Source: Neocallimastix lanati (nom. inval.) (lineage: Eukaryota; Neocallimastigomycota; Neocallimastigomycetes; Neocallimastigales; Neocallimastigaceae). Taken from it: a DNA stretch of 25,000 bases. Of the stretch, positions 1 through 16,338 are shown piece by piece (positions within the stretch are counted from its first letter, which is position 1; each line of letters starts with the position of its first letter). The notes beneath the pieces were generated by a model. The model saw only the letters and a program-made list of their open reading frames with translations, did no database searches and was not told the origin of the DNA. Location: assembly GCA_016946835.1 (NCBI GenBank), contig JACVTC010000163.1:140001-165000 (forward strand). Direction: 5' to 3'. The position numbers and the translations under genes are program-made.

Positions 1-106
1 AATAAATAAATATATATATATATATATAAAACTACATAAATATAAAAATATCTTAATATAAATCTATAAAAAAAAAATAATAAAAAAATTATAAAATATA
101 TATATT

Positions 107-144
<38 letters not shown>

Positions 145-158
145 AAGTGATAGAAAAG
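1..158. repeat. AT-rich 5' flank of the first gene with TA microsatellites
   Basis: TA dinucleotide runs at about 10-28 and 110-138, with short A runs between them. No coding signal is visible. A possible splice acceptor (TAG ending at 153) lies six bases before the first ATG at 159. This stretch could therefore be the end of an intron of a gene that starts further left, instead of a promoter. Confidence 0.6.
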
Positions 159-4541
<4,383 letters not shown>

Positions 4542-4550
4542 AAATGAATA

Positions 4551-4581
<31 letters not shown>

Positions 4582-4935
4582 TAATAATAATTATAATAAA
4601 TAAATAAATAAATAAAAATAAAAATAATACACTTCCATTGCTTTAATTTATTAATTACTAAAAAAAAAATATTAATATATTGTATACATTTTAGTGTAAA
4701 AATAACATTATAAATATATTATAATAAAATAAAAAATATATATATGCATATATATTATATATATGTATTAAATAAAGAAAAAAAAAAACTAAAAATAAAA
4801 TTAATTGAAAAAAAATAAATAATAAATAAAAGTTAATGTAATACAATGAAAACAAAGTATGAATAGAGATCATTTCTATCAAAATATATATATATATATA
4901 TATTCATATTTATATTTATATTTATATTTATATAT
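4542..4935. other. 3' flank of the first gene, no gene seen
   Basis: AAAAT/AAATA pentamers directly follow the stop at 4539-4541, then AT-rich sequence with TA runs (4733-4766 and 4885-4902). No coding signal on either strand. A short word, TTCCATTGCTTTA, at 4633-4645 recurs at 20055-20067. Confidence 0.6.
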
Positions 4936-5052
4936 TTAATAAAATAAAAATAAAACAAGTAATATTTGTAAAGTAGATGGTGCGAAGAACCATCTAACTC
5001 GAATCAAGAAGAAATATTTTAAAGAGGATTCAAATTTTTGTAAGATTCGTTT

Positions 5053-5093
<41 letters not shown>

Positions 5094-5259
5094 GATTATT
5101 ACTATTTCGTGTTAAGATGTACTCGATGGGAGAACTAGTACTAGTAATAAGAGGTTCTTTTTTTTTTTTTGTTGTTTTTTTGTTGTTTTTTTTTTTTGTT
5201 TTTCTTGTCAGCTCCAATTTAAAGAGATGACTGACGAAAAGAGCGTTTTTGATAACCAT
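4936..5259 (-). CDS. Doubtful short ORF in a less AT-rich island
   Basis: From the ATG at 5259-5257 a frame of 107 residues stays open to 4936. It starts MVIKNALFVSHLFKLELTRK, then has a Lys/Asn/Thr-rich run, a stretch SSPIEYILTRNSNN, 12 Phe from the poly(A) tract at 5057-5092, and KFESSLKYFFLIRVRW. The island is richer in G/C than its surroundings. The plus strand is also open across 4965-5092 (VDGAKNHLTRIKKKYF), so the coding strand is unclear and the region could be a non-coding RNA or a gene remnant. I recognise no family. Confidence 0.25.
4974..4996. other. Small perfect hairpin in the convergent intergenic region
   Basis: TAGATGGT (4974-4981) pairs perfectly with ACCATCTA (4989-4996) around the 7-base loop GCGAAGA. 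A second short pairing, CGAATC with GATTCG, lies just downstream. GC-containing stems are rare in this window. It lies between two converging genes and could be a processing signal or part of a structured RNA. Confidence 0.55.
5057..5092 (+). repeat. Poly(A) tract, 36 bases
   Basis: An uninterrupted A36 run inside the less AT-rich island at 4960-5270. It is one of the few long A runs on the plus strand. Confidence 0.95.
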
Positions 5260-5269
5260 AGTTAACACA

Positions 5270-5442
5270 CTATTATTATTCTATTTTATTTTATTTTATT
5301 TTATTTTTTCTTAATGAATACCTTCTATTAATTTTTAAATGAAAATTAATTGATATATTTTAAAAATATATACACATATATATATTCTAATTTATTGAAT
5401 AAGTAAAAAACCTTTTTTTTTAAAAAATTAATTTATTTATTT

Positions 5443-5500
<58 letters not shown>

Positions 5501-5883
5501 GATTTCTAAAAAATTGATAAAATAAAAATAAAAATAAAATAAAATAAAATAAAATAATATTATAACAAAAATTTTATTTTTTAAAAAATAATTAAAATAA
5601 AATAAAATTTATTATATATAAATATATATATTTAATTTAAATATTAGTAATAAAAAATGATTTATATTATTATTATTATGATTATTAATTTTTTTTTTTT
5701 AAAAAAAAGATATACACATTTAATAAATATTAAAAAAATAAAATAAATTAATTTTTTTTTTTTTATCTGTGATAAATTTAGTAGGTATGAAATATTTTAA
5801 ATAATAAATCACATTATTATTATAAGAAAAAAAAAAAAATTTTTTTTTTCTTTTCTTTTTTCTTTTTCTTTTTCATTTTCAAT
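5270..5883. other. AT-rich spacer with a T53 tract, downstream of AUR1
   Basis: TTTTA pentamers (5279-5310), a poly(T) run of about 53 bases (5445-5497), AAAAT pentamers after it, and scattered A/T blocks. On the minus strand this is the 3' flank of AUR1, so the pyrimidine-rich block at 5841-5880 is purine-rich in its transcript. No gene seen. Confidence 0.65.
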
Positions 5884-7838
5884 TTAAACTAATTTTGCAT
5901 TAGTAATATCGGTACTATGAATAATTGTGGAGGAGGAAGAGGAGGAAGGGGGTAAATTATTGGAGGGAACCTCATTCTCATTTTCATCTTCATCTCTATC
6001 TACATTCGATAGAACACTCATTTGATCCTTCGGTAGAGCTTGGTAATTTTTATTTGCCTTCTTGGGTGTTAAGAAACCTTTAAAAGATAAACTAGCATCT
6101 TCTTTATCTTCTTCCTTTTCTCCATCATTTTCATCTCCTTTTACTATTATGGAACCATTAATGATAGTACTTCCTTCTAAATTTTTCTGATCTGAATCAA
6201 TTGAATTTATTCCATTCAAAGAAATAACATTATAACCTCTATTATTATTTTTATGAATACTTTGAATATTAGTTGTTAATTCAATACTATTATCTTGAAT
6301 CATAATAGATTTCAATTCAGCATAATCTTTATGATGAGGTTTAGTAATCATAAGATAGATAATACTAAAGAATACACAAACAATAGCATAAACAAAACCT
6401 CCAAGAAGATCTACAAAATAATGATGACCTAAATACATGGTAGCCCACCAGATCCATCCAACGTAAAAGTAATATAATAGAAAATATTTTGGATAAAGGT
6501 AGGTAAGGAAAGTAGCAGAATAAACAGCAAATGCAGAATGTAAAGATGGCCATGCTCCCCATGGAAGAGGATTACCTGTAAATGTGGTATAATAAAGATC
6601 TACATGGAAAATTTCATCAATTTTTTTTAAACCTGCAGGATCTCCATGCATACCATAATTTGCTGGATTAGTACCATATTTTTTATAGTACCCTTTTATT
6701 TATAAGAATATAGAATTCAATAAAGAAAATGTAAATGAAAATGAAAATAAAAATAAAAATAAAAATAATAAATAATAAATAAAATAAAATAAAATAAAAT
6801 ATAAAATAGTATTATTAGTATTTTATCATTATATAAAATATATAAATATATAATAATTAAAATAAAATAAAATTAAATAAAATATAATATAATATAATAA
6901 AATAAAATAAAATAAATAGAATATAAATATAAAGAACAGATTGAATAAAATAAAAATTAAATAAATAATATATTTATATATTTATAAATATAAAGAACAG
7001 ATTGAATAAAATAAAATAAAATAAAAATTAAATAAATAATAAATATATAAATATAAAGAACAAAAATGAATAAAATAAAAATAAATTAAATTAAAATTAA
7101 ATTAAAAAAAAAAAAAAAAATTTCGACTTACATGGTGGCGAAGTTGGCCATGCCAATTGAGTGAGTACTCCAGCAGCATTCATGATTCCAAAGAAGAAAA
7201 GATAAGCAAAGGTATAGCCCGGTTTATAGAATATAATTAAATAGATACCTACAAGAAATGGAGTAACATAATGAACAATTCCATAAGGTAACCAAGCTAA
7301 TAAGTCTAATAAGATATTTTCATTTTTATTATAAAATTTAAAACTAACGGATCCAAATTTCTTTTCTAAATTCACCAAACTTTCAACATCTATAGGTCTT
7401 CTCCAATCCATTGGTATATCCTTTGCTGTAGAAAACAATAATACCCCTATATAAAACAAAATTAATATATATATATTAATATTAATCATATTATATATAT
7501 ACAATTTTTTTTTTTTTTTATAACAGATAATAAAAATATTTTTATTTATTCTATAATATAAAATAATTGAGAAAAAAAAAAAAAAACTAGAAAAAAAAAT
7601 TACATATTATAATTGGTGTAAAAGTGATTGCAATGCCTCTAATTTCTTTGAAACAAAAGTTTATTACAATAACTGCAAGGGTTAAAATTGCTTTAGCCAT
7701 AAAGGTAGGTATAATAAAATAGAGAATTACATAAACAATATTGATGATGGCTATTGATTTGATATTTGGATATTTTGTTTTAATATCACTTGCATTTGTA
7801 TAGGATAATAATAAAAAAATATAGTCTTTCAACTTCAT
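5884..7838 (-). CDS. AUR1: Inositol phosphorylceramide synthase catalytic subunit (AUR1), three exons
   Basis: Exons are 7838-7604, 7446-7132 and 6692-5884 (minus), both introns phase 1, giving 452 residues. By family knowledge this Golgi membrane enzyme moves phosphoinositol from phosphatidylinositol to ceramide. Visible family blocks: a WRRP.I.V motif (93-99), LDLLAWLPYGIVHYVTPF (125-142), the GIMNAAGVLTQLAWPTSPPW block (165-184), then YGTNPANYGM. The PAP2-like catalytic part has SLHS (233-236) and HHYFVD (273-278). His235, His274 and Asp278 have the spacing (39 and 4) of the yeast catalytic residues. Several hydrophobic segments lie between 27 and 297. Residues from about 300 on form a polar, acidic, probably cytosolic tail. 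An in-frame TAG sits three codons before the ATG, supporting the start. Both split codons restore Trp (79 and 184), the second completing the PPWY motif, which strongly supports the splice sites. No lesions. Confidence 0.95.
6920..7085 (-). repeat. Three imperfect tandem copies in AUR1 intron 2
   Basis: Intron 2 (7131-6693) holds three imperfect copies of a block of about 50 bp, seen on the plus strand as ATAAATATAAAGAACAGATT followed by GAATAAAATAAAA. Copies start near 6923, 6983 and 7038; the last is altered to AGAACAAAAATGAATAAAA. The core also occurs inverted at 16135-16156. Confidence 0.7.
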
Positions 7839-8890
7839 TTTTCTCTATATTATATTATATTATATTATATGTTCAAAAATTGGTATTTATTGAATAAAAA
7901 AAATTTTATTCTTTGTTAAATTGGGATTAAAATATTTTAAAAAATAATATTGAATGATGAAATTTATATATATTATAATAAATTTTTTTTTTTTTTTTTT
8001 TTGAATTCAAAAATTAAATATTAAATATATCTATATATATATAATTTAATAATAATAAAATTTATATATATATATGATATTATAAATCTATTTTTTCTAA
8101 TTTTATTTTATATTAACAAAAAAAAAAATTTTTTTTTTTATGTTATTTATACAAATAATAGTATTATATAAGAAATTAGTTTGGTTTTTATAATAATATT
8201 ATTTTTTCATTTGAATTCTTTTTAATAGTTTTTTTTAAAAAAAAAAAAAAAAAAAAAGTGTTTAATTCTATATTAGATATTATTGACTAAAATTTTATAC
8301 TTTAAAATTTATTGTTGTTCAATTATAAAAATATATATATATATATATATATATAACAATTCCAATGTATATATATATGTATTTGTATGTTTGTTTGTAT
8401 GTATTATTGTCTCTAGGTATGAATATGTAAGAAAATTAATAAATTTATCTCTAATAAAATATATAGAGCACTTTTCGCTTTTATTTAAAAATGATTATTA
8501 TTCTTATCCATTCAAATATTAAAATATAATATTATTTCCTTTTTTTGGGGGTATTTCTCTGATTTAAAACTTGTTAACTTGTAATTGAATTATTTGAAAT
8601 AAAAAAAAGAAAGTTGATAAAAAATGTGAGAAAAGAGTATATATATTTATATATGTATATATATGATATGTATTTTATAAAACTTTTTTTTTAAAATAAA
8701 AAAAAGAAAAAAAAATAAAAATAAAAAATATTATTTTATTATTATAAAATATATAGAAAAAAAAAAGAAAATATGTTAATTATTTTTTCAATGAAATAGA
8801 ACTTAGCTATTCATATTTTTAGAATAAACTATCAAAAAAAATTAAAGAAAACTATAAATATTTTTATTATAAAAATTGATTTATTATATC

Positions 8891-8931
<41 letters not shown>

Positions 8932-9495
8932 TGATTTTTCTACTTTACCTCTAATGTAAAATAAAATATATATATAATAATAATAATAATAATAACAAAT
9001 TGAAATATATGATTAAATTGAATAATTAAATTAATAACTTTTTTAAAAAGTCTTTATATTATTAAAAATAAAAATAAAGTAAAATTGTATATTTCTTGTA
9101 GAATAATATAATTGTTCAATAATTAAAAGATAATTCAAAATTTTCTAAATCATTATTATATTATCAATTCATGGTTGACAATAATAATATAAATAATATG
9201 ATAATTAAATAGTTTAATTGATTTAATATTAAATTGAAATATTATAGTATTAATATTCTTAATATAAATAATTTACGGTTACAGTAATTGAATATTATTT
9301 GTAATTTATATACATATATTGTATCCTTTTTCCAATATATATTATTAAACTTAAATTTACAAATAGTAAAATATTTATTTAATTTTTTTTATAAACAATA
9401 AAAATAAAAAAAAAAGGTGAAATAAAATTAAAAATAAAAAAATATTTAAAACAATAAAGTTCTTTTTATATATAGATTAGTTTAGTTACTTCACT

Positions 9496-9531
<36 letters not shown>

Positions 9532-9655
9532 GTATATACATTTTATATTATCATCATCAATAAACTTTATTTTTCTTCTTTTAATTTCTTTTAATTTTAT
9601 TTCATATATAAAAATAAATATGAAGAATTCATTAATAAATAATAATATATATGAA
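7839..9655. other. AT-rich region upstream of AUR1, no gene seen
   Basis: Contains the presumed AUR1 promoter but no element I can define. It holds ATATT repeats (7850-7870), poly(T) at about 7983-8002, a self-complementary AACA-A-run-T-run-TGTT block at 8115-8145, poly(A) at about 8239-8258 and 9501-9528, TA runs at about 8330-8355 and 8908-8929, and a TAA run near 8976-8996. The 79-residue frame at 8283-8522 is mostly TA repeat; only its last part (8417-8519) looks like complex sequence. I see no supportable gene. Confidence 0.55.
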
Positions 9656-10050
9656 ATTAATAATAATTTATATATTATTATTATTTATTATTTATTAATA
9701 AATACTCTTATTATTATTCAATTATTTATTATTTATTAATAAATACTCTTTTTATTATTTATTATTTATTAATAAATACTCTTATTATTATTTATTATTT
9801 ATTATTTATTATTCAATTATTGATTATTTATTATTCAATTATTGATTATTTATTATTCAATTATTTATTATTTATTATTTATTATTTATTATTTATTATT
9901 TATTATTTATTATTTATTAATAAATACTCTTTTTATTATTTATTATTTATTATTTATTAATAAATACTCTTTTTATTATTTATTATTTAATAATAAATAC
10001 TCTTTTTATTATTTATTATTTATTATTTATTATTTATATAATATTATTAA
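9656..10050 (+). repeat. Higher-order heptamer array with ACTCTT punctuation
   Basis: A tandem TTATTTA array interrupted by a conserved box, AATAAATACTCTT, at about 9697, 9738, 9771, 9919, 9959 and 9990. Spacing is about 33-41 bp within the two clusters. A CAATTATTGATTATTTATTATT variant occupies the middle (9815-9860). A related box, AAAAAATACTCTTTTT, recurs at 13555-13570. Confidence 0.85.
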
Positions 10051-10059
10051 AAATAATAA

Positions 10060-10477
10060 AATATAAAAAAATCACCTTTTTTTTTTTAAATTTTAAATGG
10101 GGAATTTTATATTCTTGCATATATTACAATATAAACTAATTTATGTTTTTCTTCTATTCTAAATATATCAAATGTTAAATTTTACTTTATTTTCTTTTAT
10201 TTAATTTAAAATTTTATCTTTTTATGGTATAAAATAAAAAAAATTTTTTTTTATTTTCATTTTCAAAATGGCTTTCAATAAAAATTGTATTCTACTCTAA
10301 TATATGATCGATTCTAATTGATCATATATTATTTAATTTAATCTTTAAAAGGTTAAAACGATAGTTATACCGTATATATTATGAATCAATTGAATAATTT
10401 ATTGTTTCTATTTAAATTTCATATATTTCTAACAATGTCAATTTTAATGTTAAAACTATATTAATTATTTATAATAC
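10060..10477. other. Unique AT-rich spacer with a 12-bp-arm hairpin, no gene seen
   Basis: Non-repetitive sequence between two heptamer arrays. The only clear structure is the inverted repeat at 10298-10331. All frames are short. TTTATTTTCATTTTCAAAATGGC at 10250 is followed by stops. Confidence 0.6.
10298..10331. repeat. Perfect inverted repeat, 12-bp arms
   Basis: TAATATATGATC (10298-10309) and GATCATATATTA (10320-10331) are exact reverse complements around a 10-base loop, GATTCTAATT. Confidence 0.85.
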
Positions 10478-10956
10478 GTTTATTATTTATTATTTATTAT
10501 TTATTATTTATTATTTATTATTTATTATTTATTATTTATTATTTATTATTATTTATTATTTATTATTTATTATTTATTATTTAATTATTTTATTATTAAT
10601 TATTTATTATTGATTATTTATTATTTATTATTTATTATTTATTATTTATTATTTATTATTTATTATTTATTATTTATTATTTATTATTTATTATTTATTA
10701 TTTATTATTATTTATTAATTACTATTTATTATTTATTATTTATTATTTATTATTTATTATTCAATTATTTATTATTTATTATTTATTATTTATTATTTAT
10801 TATTTATTATTCAATTATTTATTATTTATTATTCAATTATTTATTATTTATTATTTATTATTTATTATTTATTATTTATTATTTATTATTTATTATTTAT
10901 TATTTATTATTTATTATTTATTATTTATTATTTATTATTTATTATTTATTATTTAG
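10478..10956 (+). repeat. TTATTTA heptamer array, about 480 bp
   Basis: Tandem TTATTTA units, interrupted mainly by a CAATTA variant (near 10760, 10812 and 10833) and a few length slips. The heptamer has no stop in any plus-strand frame, so it creates a long false reading frame with a repeated LLFIIYY peptide. It is simple sequence, not a gene. Confidence 0.95.
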
Positions 10957-11049
10957 GATATTTTAGGTGTGATCATTTTATTTTAATTAGTATTGTATTA
11001 TTTAAATTATTTTTAAAATATGACATGATTTTTTTCCTAATTATTTAAT

Positions 11050-11160
11050 TATTTAATATTTATATATTCATTTATTTATTCATTTATTTATTCATTTATT
11101 TATTCATTTATTTATTTACTATTAATTATTTATTGAATTGTTTATTATTTATTCATTTAT
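11050..11160 (+). repeat. Short TTCATTTATTTA array
   Basis: About four copies of the 12-bp unit TTCATTTATTTA at 11067-11118, followed by related degenerate units. Confidence 0.85.
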
Positions 11161-11410
11161 TTTATGTATTGATGGCATTAATTATTAATAATGGACATAT
11201 GAAAATCATAATGTTTTAATAATTATATAATTTTTTATTTTAAATATTATTATTAAAAAAGTTTATTATTTTTTAGTAAATTCTTTTTTATTTATTTAAT
11301 AGAAAGTAATGATTCTAAATAATTTCTTATTTACTTCTTTATTATATTTATTTAAAGTATTATGATTTAATTGTGATTTTATAAACAATAGTAATAAAGC
11401 AATCATTTCT
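11161..11410. other. AT-rich spacer, nothing recognised
   Basis: Non-repetitive A/T sequence between two arrays. No open frame of interest on either strand and no strong hairpin seen. Confidence 0.5.
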
Positions 11411-11945
<535 letters not shown>

Positions 11946-12677
11946 ATTCTCTAATTTTCCATTCATGACAGTTTATGTATATGTATATGTAAATAGGCTT
12001 TATTACAGATTTTATTATAGAATAAACTTTTTTTTTTTTTTGTCATTAAAGTTATGTTATTTTCTCAACTAGACTAAAACTAAAAGTCAAAATTAAAACT
12101 CTAAGAAAAAAAAGTTTATAAAGTTAAAGAGTGATTATTTATATACTTTAACTCTAAATTTTATAAATCTTTTTTTTTTAATTATTTAAAAAAATGAAAA
12201 TAAAATAATTGATACAGTAATAATTTCATATATTCATTTATGGTACTTTTATTGTTGATGGTCATCCCTTTTAATAAAATATTTAAACTTTTTTTTTTTT
12301 TTTTTTTTAATTTTATTGTTATTTATTAAATGAAAAAATACCTAACAATAAAATAAAATCAAAATTAAAATTAATAATAAAAATATTAATAATAAAAATT
12401 AATAATAAAATATTAATAATAACAATAAAAAAGAAAAAAGAAAAAGCATTTATTAAAATAACTTTTAATATTGAAATATAAATATTATTATAATTCATAT
12501 TTTTATACTTTAAATAGAGAGATAGCATGAATAATTTCATCATTAGAAATTATATTTTTTAGTTACCGCTCATTAATAGTTAAATAGATGCCATAAAAGA
12601 AAAATAAATTTTATAATAATTATTACTTATTAGTATTAATATTAATAATTATATTTAAAAGATAAATTTATAGTAAA

Positions 12678-12714
<37 letters not shown>

Positions 12715-12947
12715 GAAATAAAAACTTAAAAAAAAAAATATTAAATATATAAAAGAAGGTATATAAAAGTTTTAATAAAAGAAATATTGAAAGATATATA
12801 GAAAAGAATACTTTAAACTAACTTCAAATACAGAAAATTAAATAAAAAGTTAAATAATACATAAATAATTACTAAATAAAGATAAAAATTAAATAATACA
12901 TAAATAATAAATATTTTTATTTTTATTTTTTTTTTTTGCTTGTAACA
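11946..12947. other. AT-rich spacer, no gene seen
   Basis: Contains a short imperfect stem made by AGTTAAAG (about 12123) and CTTTAACT (about 12146), a poly(T) near 12291-12308, an AATAATAAA-rich block (12370-12430), and a TAA run at 12677-12711. A 74-residue minus-strand frame at 12319-12543 is mostly Ile/Asn/Phe and looks like composition, not a gene. Confidence 0.5.
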
Positions 12948-13345
12948 CTACTTATTTATTATTTATTTATTTATTTATTATTTATTTATTTATTTATTAT
13001 TTATTTATTTATTTATTATTTATTTATTTATTATTTATTTATTTATTATTTATTTATTTATTTATTATTTATTTATTTATTATTTATTTATTTATTTATT
13101 ATTTATTTATTTATTATTTATTTATTAATTTATTATTTATTAATTTATTATTTATTTATTTATTTATTATTTATTAATTTATTATTTATTTATTTATTTA
13201 TTATTTATTTATTTATTTATTATTTATTATTTATTTATTTATTTATTATTTATTTATTTATTTATTTATTATTAATTTATTTATTTATTTATTTATTATT
13301 TATTTATTTATTAATTAATTAATAAATTTAATTAATTATTTATTT
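12948..13345 (+). repeat. TTTA / TTATTTA mixed array, about 400 bp
   Basis: Alternating TTTA tetramers and TTATTTA heptamers make 11- and 15-bp higher-order units such as TATTTATTTATTTAT separated by TATTAT. The open plus-strand frame across it is again a by-product of a stop-free repeat. Confidence 0.9.
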
Positions 13346-13389
13346 ATTTATTAAAAATTAAAATAAAGAATTCCAAAATTTAAACAATC

Positions 13390-14190
13390 GTATTTATTTA
13401 TTATTTATTATTATTTATTATTAATTATATATAATTCATTTATTATTATAATGAAATATATTATAAAATACTATAAAATATATTATATATTTAAATAGAA
13501 ATATATTATACACTTTATATTGTATATTATGATTCACAATTATTTATTATTTATTAAAAAATACTCTTTTTATTACTTTTATTATTTAATATTTAATATT
13601 TATTATTTATTATTTATTATTTATTATTTAATATTTATTATTTATTATTTATTATTTATTATTTATTATTTATTATTTATTATTTATTATTTATTATTTA
13701 TTATTTATTATTTATTATTTATTATTTATTATTTATAGTTTATTATTTATTATTTATTATTTATTATTTATTATTTATTATTTATTATTTATTATTTATT
13801 ATTCAATTATTTATTATTTATTATTTATTATTTATTATTTATTATTTATTATTCAATTATTTATTATTTATTATTTATTATTTATTATTTATTATTTATT
13901 ATTTATTATTTATTATTTATTATTTATTATTTATTATTTATTATTTATTATTTATTATTTATTATTTATTATTTATTATTTATTATTTATTATTTATTAT
14001 TTATAGTTTATTATTTATTATTTATTATTTATTATTTATTATTTATTATTTATTATTTATTATTTATTATTTATTATTTATTATTTATTATTTATTTATT
14101 TATTATTTATTATTTATTATTTATTATTTAATATTTATTATTTAATATTTAATATTTATTATTTATTATTTATTATTTATTATTAATTTA
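13390..14190 (+). repeat. TTATTTA heptamer array, about 800 bp, longest in the window
   Basis: Heptamers start after an AT-rich break at 13425-13540 and run nearly unbroken to 14190, with CAATTA variants (near 13803 and 13853), TATAGTT variants (near 13735 and 14003) and TAATATT variants towards the right edge. Same unit and same strand as the arrays at 9656 and 10478. Confidence 0.95.
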
Positions 14191-15780
14191 TAATTATTAA
14201 TACTTTTTATTCATTTATTTAATTTATTCTAATTTTTAAACCCCTTTTTATAAAATTATTTCTTAATGAATTTGATTTTTCTTTCTTCTTCTTCTTCTTC
14301 TTTTTTCTTCTTTCTCTAATTTAAATATTTAAATTCAATTTTTCAGAAGAATCGAAACCGTTGTTTTTCCCTTTTTTTTTTTTTTTATTTTTAATGAAGG
14401 ACAAAAAAATAGTAAAAAATAAAAAGAAAAAAAAAAATAAAAAAGTGTATTTTATATTTAAAAATATCTAAATTTATATATACATACATACATTATTTAT
14501 ATTTTTTTTACTTCATATTTCTTTTTTAAAAAATTATTATTTTTTTTTAAAAGCCTTTCTGTTAGTAGTTTCTAAATTTAATAATTAATGGATTGAATAA
14601 CATTTTTTAGAATTATAATAGTGTTATTAAGTATGATGTATTATTATTAAAAAGAATTATAATAGTATTATTATTATTATTATTATTATTATCAAGTATT
14701 ATTATTATTATTATTATTATCAAGTATTATTATTATTATTATTATTATCATAAAGTATTATTATTATTATTAAAGTCATTGTTAAGATTCTTTGGATGTA
14801 TTCTAAAATCTACTAAACACTTTATTTAACCAATAAAAAAAAAAGAAAAAAAATTTTTTTTAAAAAAATTCAATTACTAAATAAATGAATAAATAAATAA
14901 ATTAATAAATAAGTAAATGAATAAATAAATAAATAAATAAAAAATTTATTTTAATAAATAAAAATATTAATATATTACATTGTATTTTAATATATAATAT
15001 TACAATCTATATTATAATCTATTTTAACATATGAAATTTTAATATTATATTTATATAAATTGATATATAATTATAATATATATATACTATGTATAATTCA
15101 TTTATTACAACTCCATTAATAATATATATATTATATTTTGTATTTAATTGAGATTTAATTTTAATTTAAAACTTTAATAAATAAATGAATAAATACTAAA
15201 ATTAAATAGATAATAATATAAATGAATAAATAAATAATATTTAAATAAATAAATTTAATTAAATATGAATTCATTAAAAATTTAATTATTTTTAATTGAA
15301 TTATTATTTTTCTATATAGTAAAATATATTTTATAATATAAAATATATATATTTAGAGTTAATTGCTAATATATTCTATTTAAAAATAATTAAAAGTTTT
15401 TAAAAGAGCGAAAAAAAAAATTATTTAAAAGAGAAGAGAAACAGAAGAGAAGAGAAAGAGAAGAGAAAAGAGAATCAATCAATAAAGTTTTTTTTTATTA
15501 TTATTTTTACATTTTTTTATTGATAGAGATCATATAAAAATTTAAATTAAAGTTTAAAACCAAAACAAGCGAACAAACAAACAAACAATAAAATAAAATA
15601 AATAAAAAGTTGAAAATTTTATAATTTTTGGTTTTTCTTATTTAAACTATTTCTTATTTATTATTAATGTAATTATTTATTTTAATTTCAATGTATTTTT
15701 TTTTTTTTTTTTTTTTTTAGTTTTTCTAGTTATTTTTATTTTTATTTTTATTTTTTTTTTATTTGTTTTGAATTTAATAT
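14191..15780. other. AT-rich region with small microsatellites, no gene seen
   Basis: Holds a CTT run (14284-14303), TTA runs broken by CAAG (14670-14775), ATAA-type repeats (14880-14940), a purine-only AGAGAAG block (15431-15473), an AAAC run (15560-15590) and poly(T) near 15698-15718. No open frame on either strand looks like a gene. Confidence 0.55.
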
Positions 15781-15786
15781 GAGTAG

Positions 15787-15819
15787 AGATTCCAGAATTA
15801 TGGGAAGAGAACTTTAAAG
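15787..15819 (+). other. Exon-like island, 33 bases
   Basis: Between a TAG (15784-15786) and a GT (15820-15821) lies a 33-base stretch that is much richer in G/C than its surroundings and reads IPELWEENFK in one frame with split codons at both ends. The donor GTTAAA is not the usual GTAA of the two clear genes. It could be an isolated exon of an undetected or dead gene. Confidence 0.2.
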
Positions 15820-15912
15820 GTTAAAAATTGAAATTGAATAAAAAGAACAAAAAAAAAAGGGAAAAAAATTTAATTTTTATATATTTATTTATTGCATATA
15901 TATATATTATAC

Positions 15913-15954
<42 letters not shown>

Positions 15955-15988
15955 TTTTTATTTTATTATTATTTTATTTTATTTTATT

Positions 15989-16019
15989 ATGAAAGACATG
16001 AAAGACATGAAAGACATAA
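15989..16019 (+). repeat. ATGAAAGAC tandem triplicate
   Basis: Three copies of the 9-bp unit ATGAAAGAC followed by AAAGAAGAAATGAAAG. The reading MKDMKDMKD ends in a stop shortly after. Confidence 0.8.
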
Positions 16020-16274
16020 AGAAGAAATGAAAGAAAAATAAAAAAAAAAGAAAATTTTGATTTTATTTCAAAATACAAATAAATATATATATATATAGTA
16101 ATTTCTTTTATTTTATTTTTATTTTATTTTATTTTATTCAATCTGTACTTTATATTCATATTTCTACTATTTATTTTATTTTTTTTAAAAAAAAAAAAAA
16201 AGTTAACTATTAATTATAATTTTTGAATGTAAAATCCCCTCATAATCATTAAATATGATTTTTTAATCATTTTA

Positions 16275-16336
16275 TTAAACCTTTTTTTTTTCTATTGTAG
16301 CATAGAAATAATAATAAAAAAAAAAAAAAGGTTTAA
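16275..16336. repeat. Fold-back element with 17-bp perfect arms
   Basis: TTAAACC plus ten T (16275-16291) is complementary to A-run plus GGTTTAA (ending 16336), around a loop of about 24 bases that itself contains CTAT...ATAG. The complex TTAAACC/GGTTTAA ends make this more than chance pairing of homopolymers. Confidence 0.65.
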
Positions 16337-16338
16337 CA

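Noticed and set aside
4960-5000. tRNA or small nuclear RNA gene at the GC-bearing hairpin
   Set aside because: Only one stem is present; no cloverleaf, B box or recognisable snRNA sequence is seen.
8283-8522. 79-residue frame upstream of AUR1
   Set aside because: Half is a TA repeat; the tail has no recognisable motif, and no good splice or start context was found.
10610-10966. 118-residue open frame in the heptamer array
   Set aside because: TTATTTA contains no stop in any plus-strand frame; the predicted LLFIIYY repeat is a by-product of simple sequence.
12936-13322. 128-residue open frame
   Set aside because: Lies wholly in a TTTA/TTATTTA array, with only Leu/Ile/Phe/Tyr residues.
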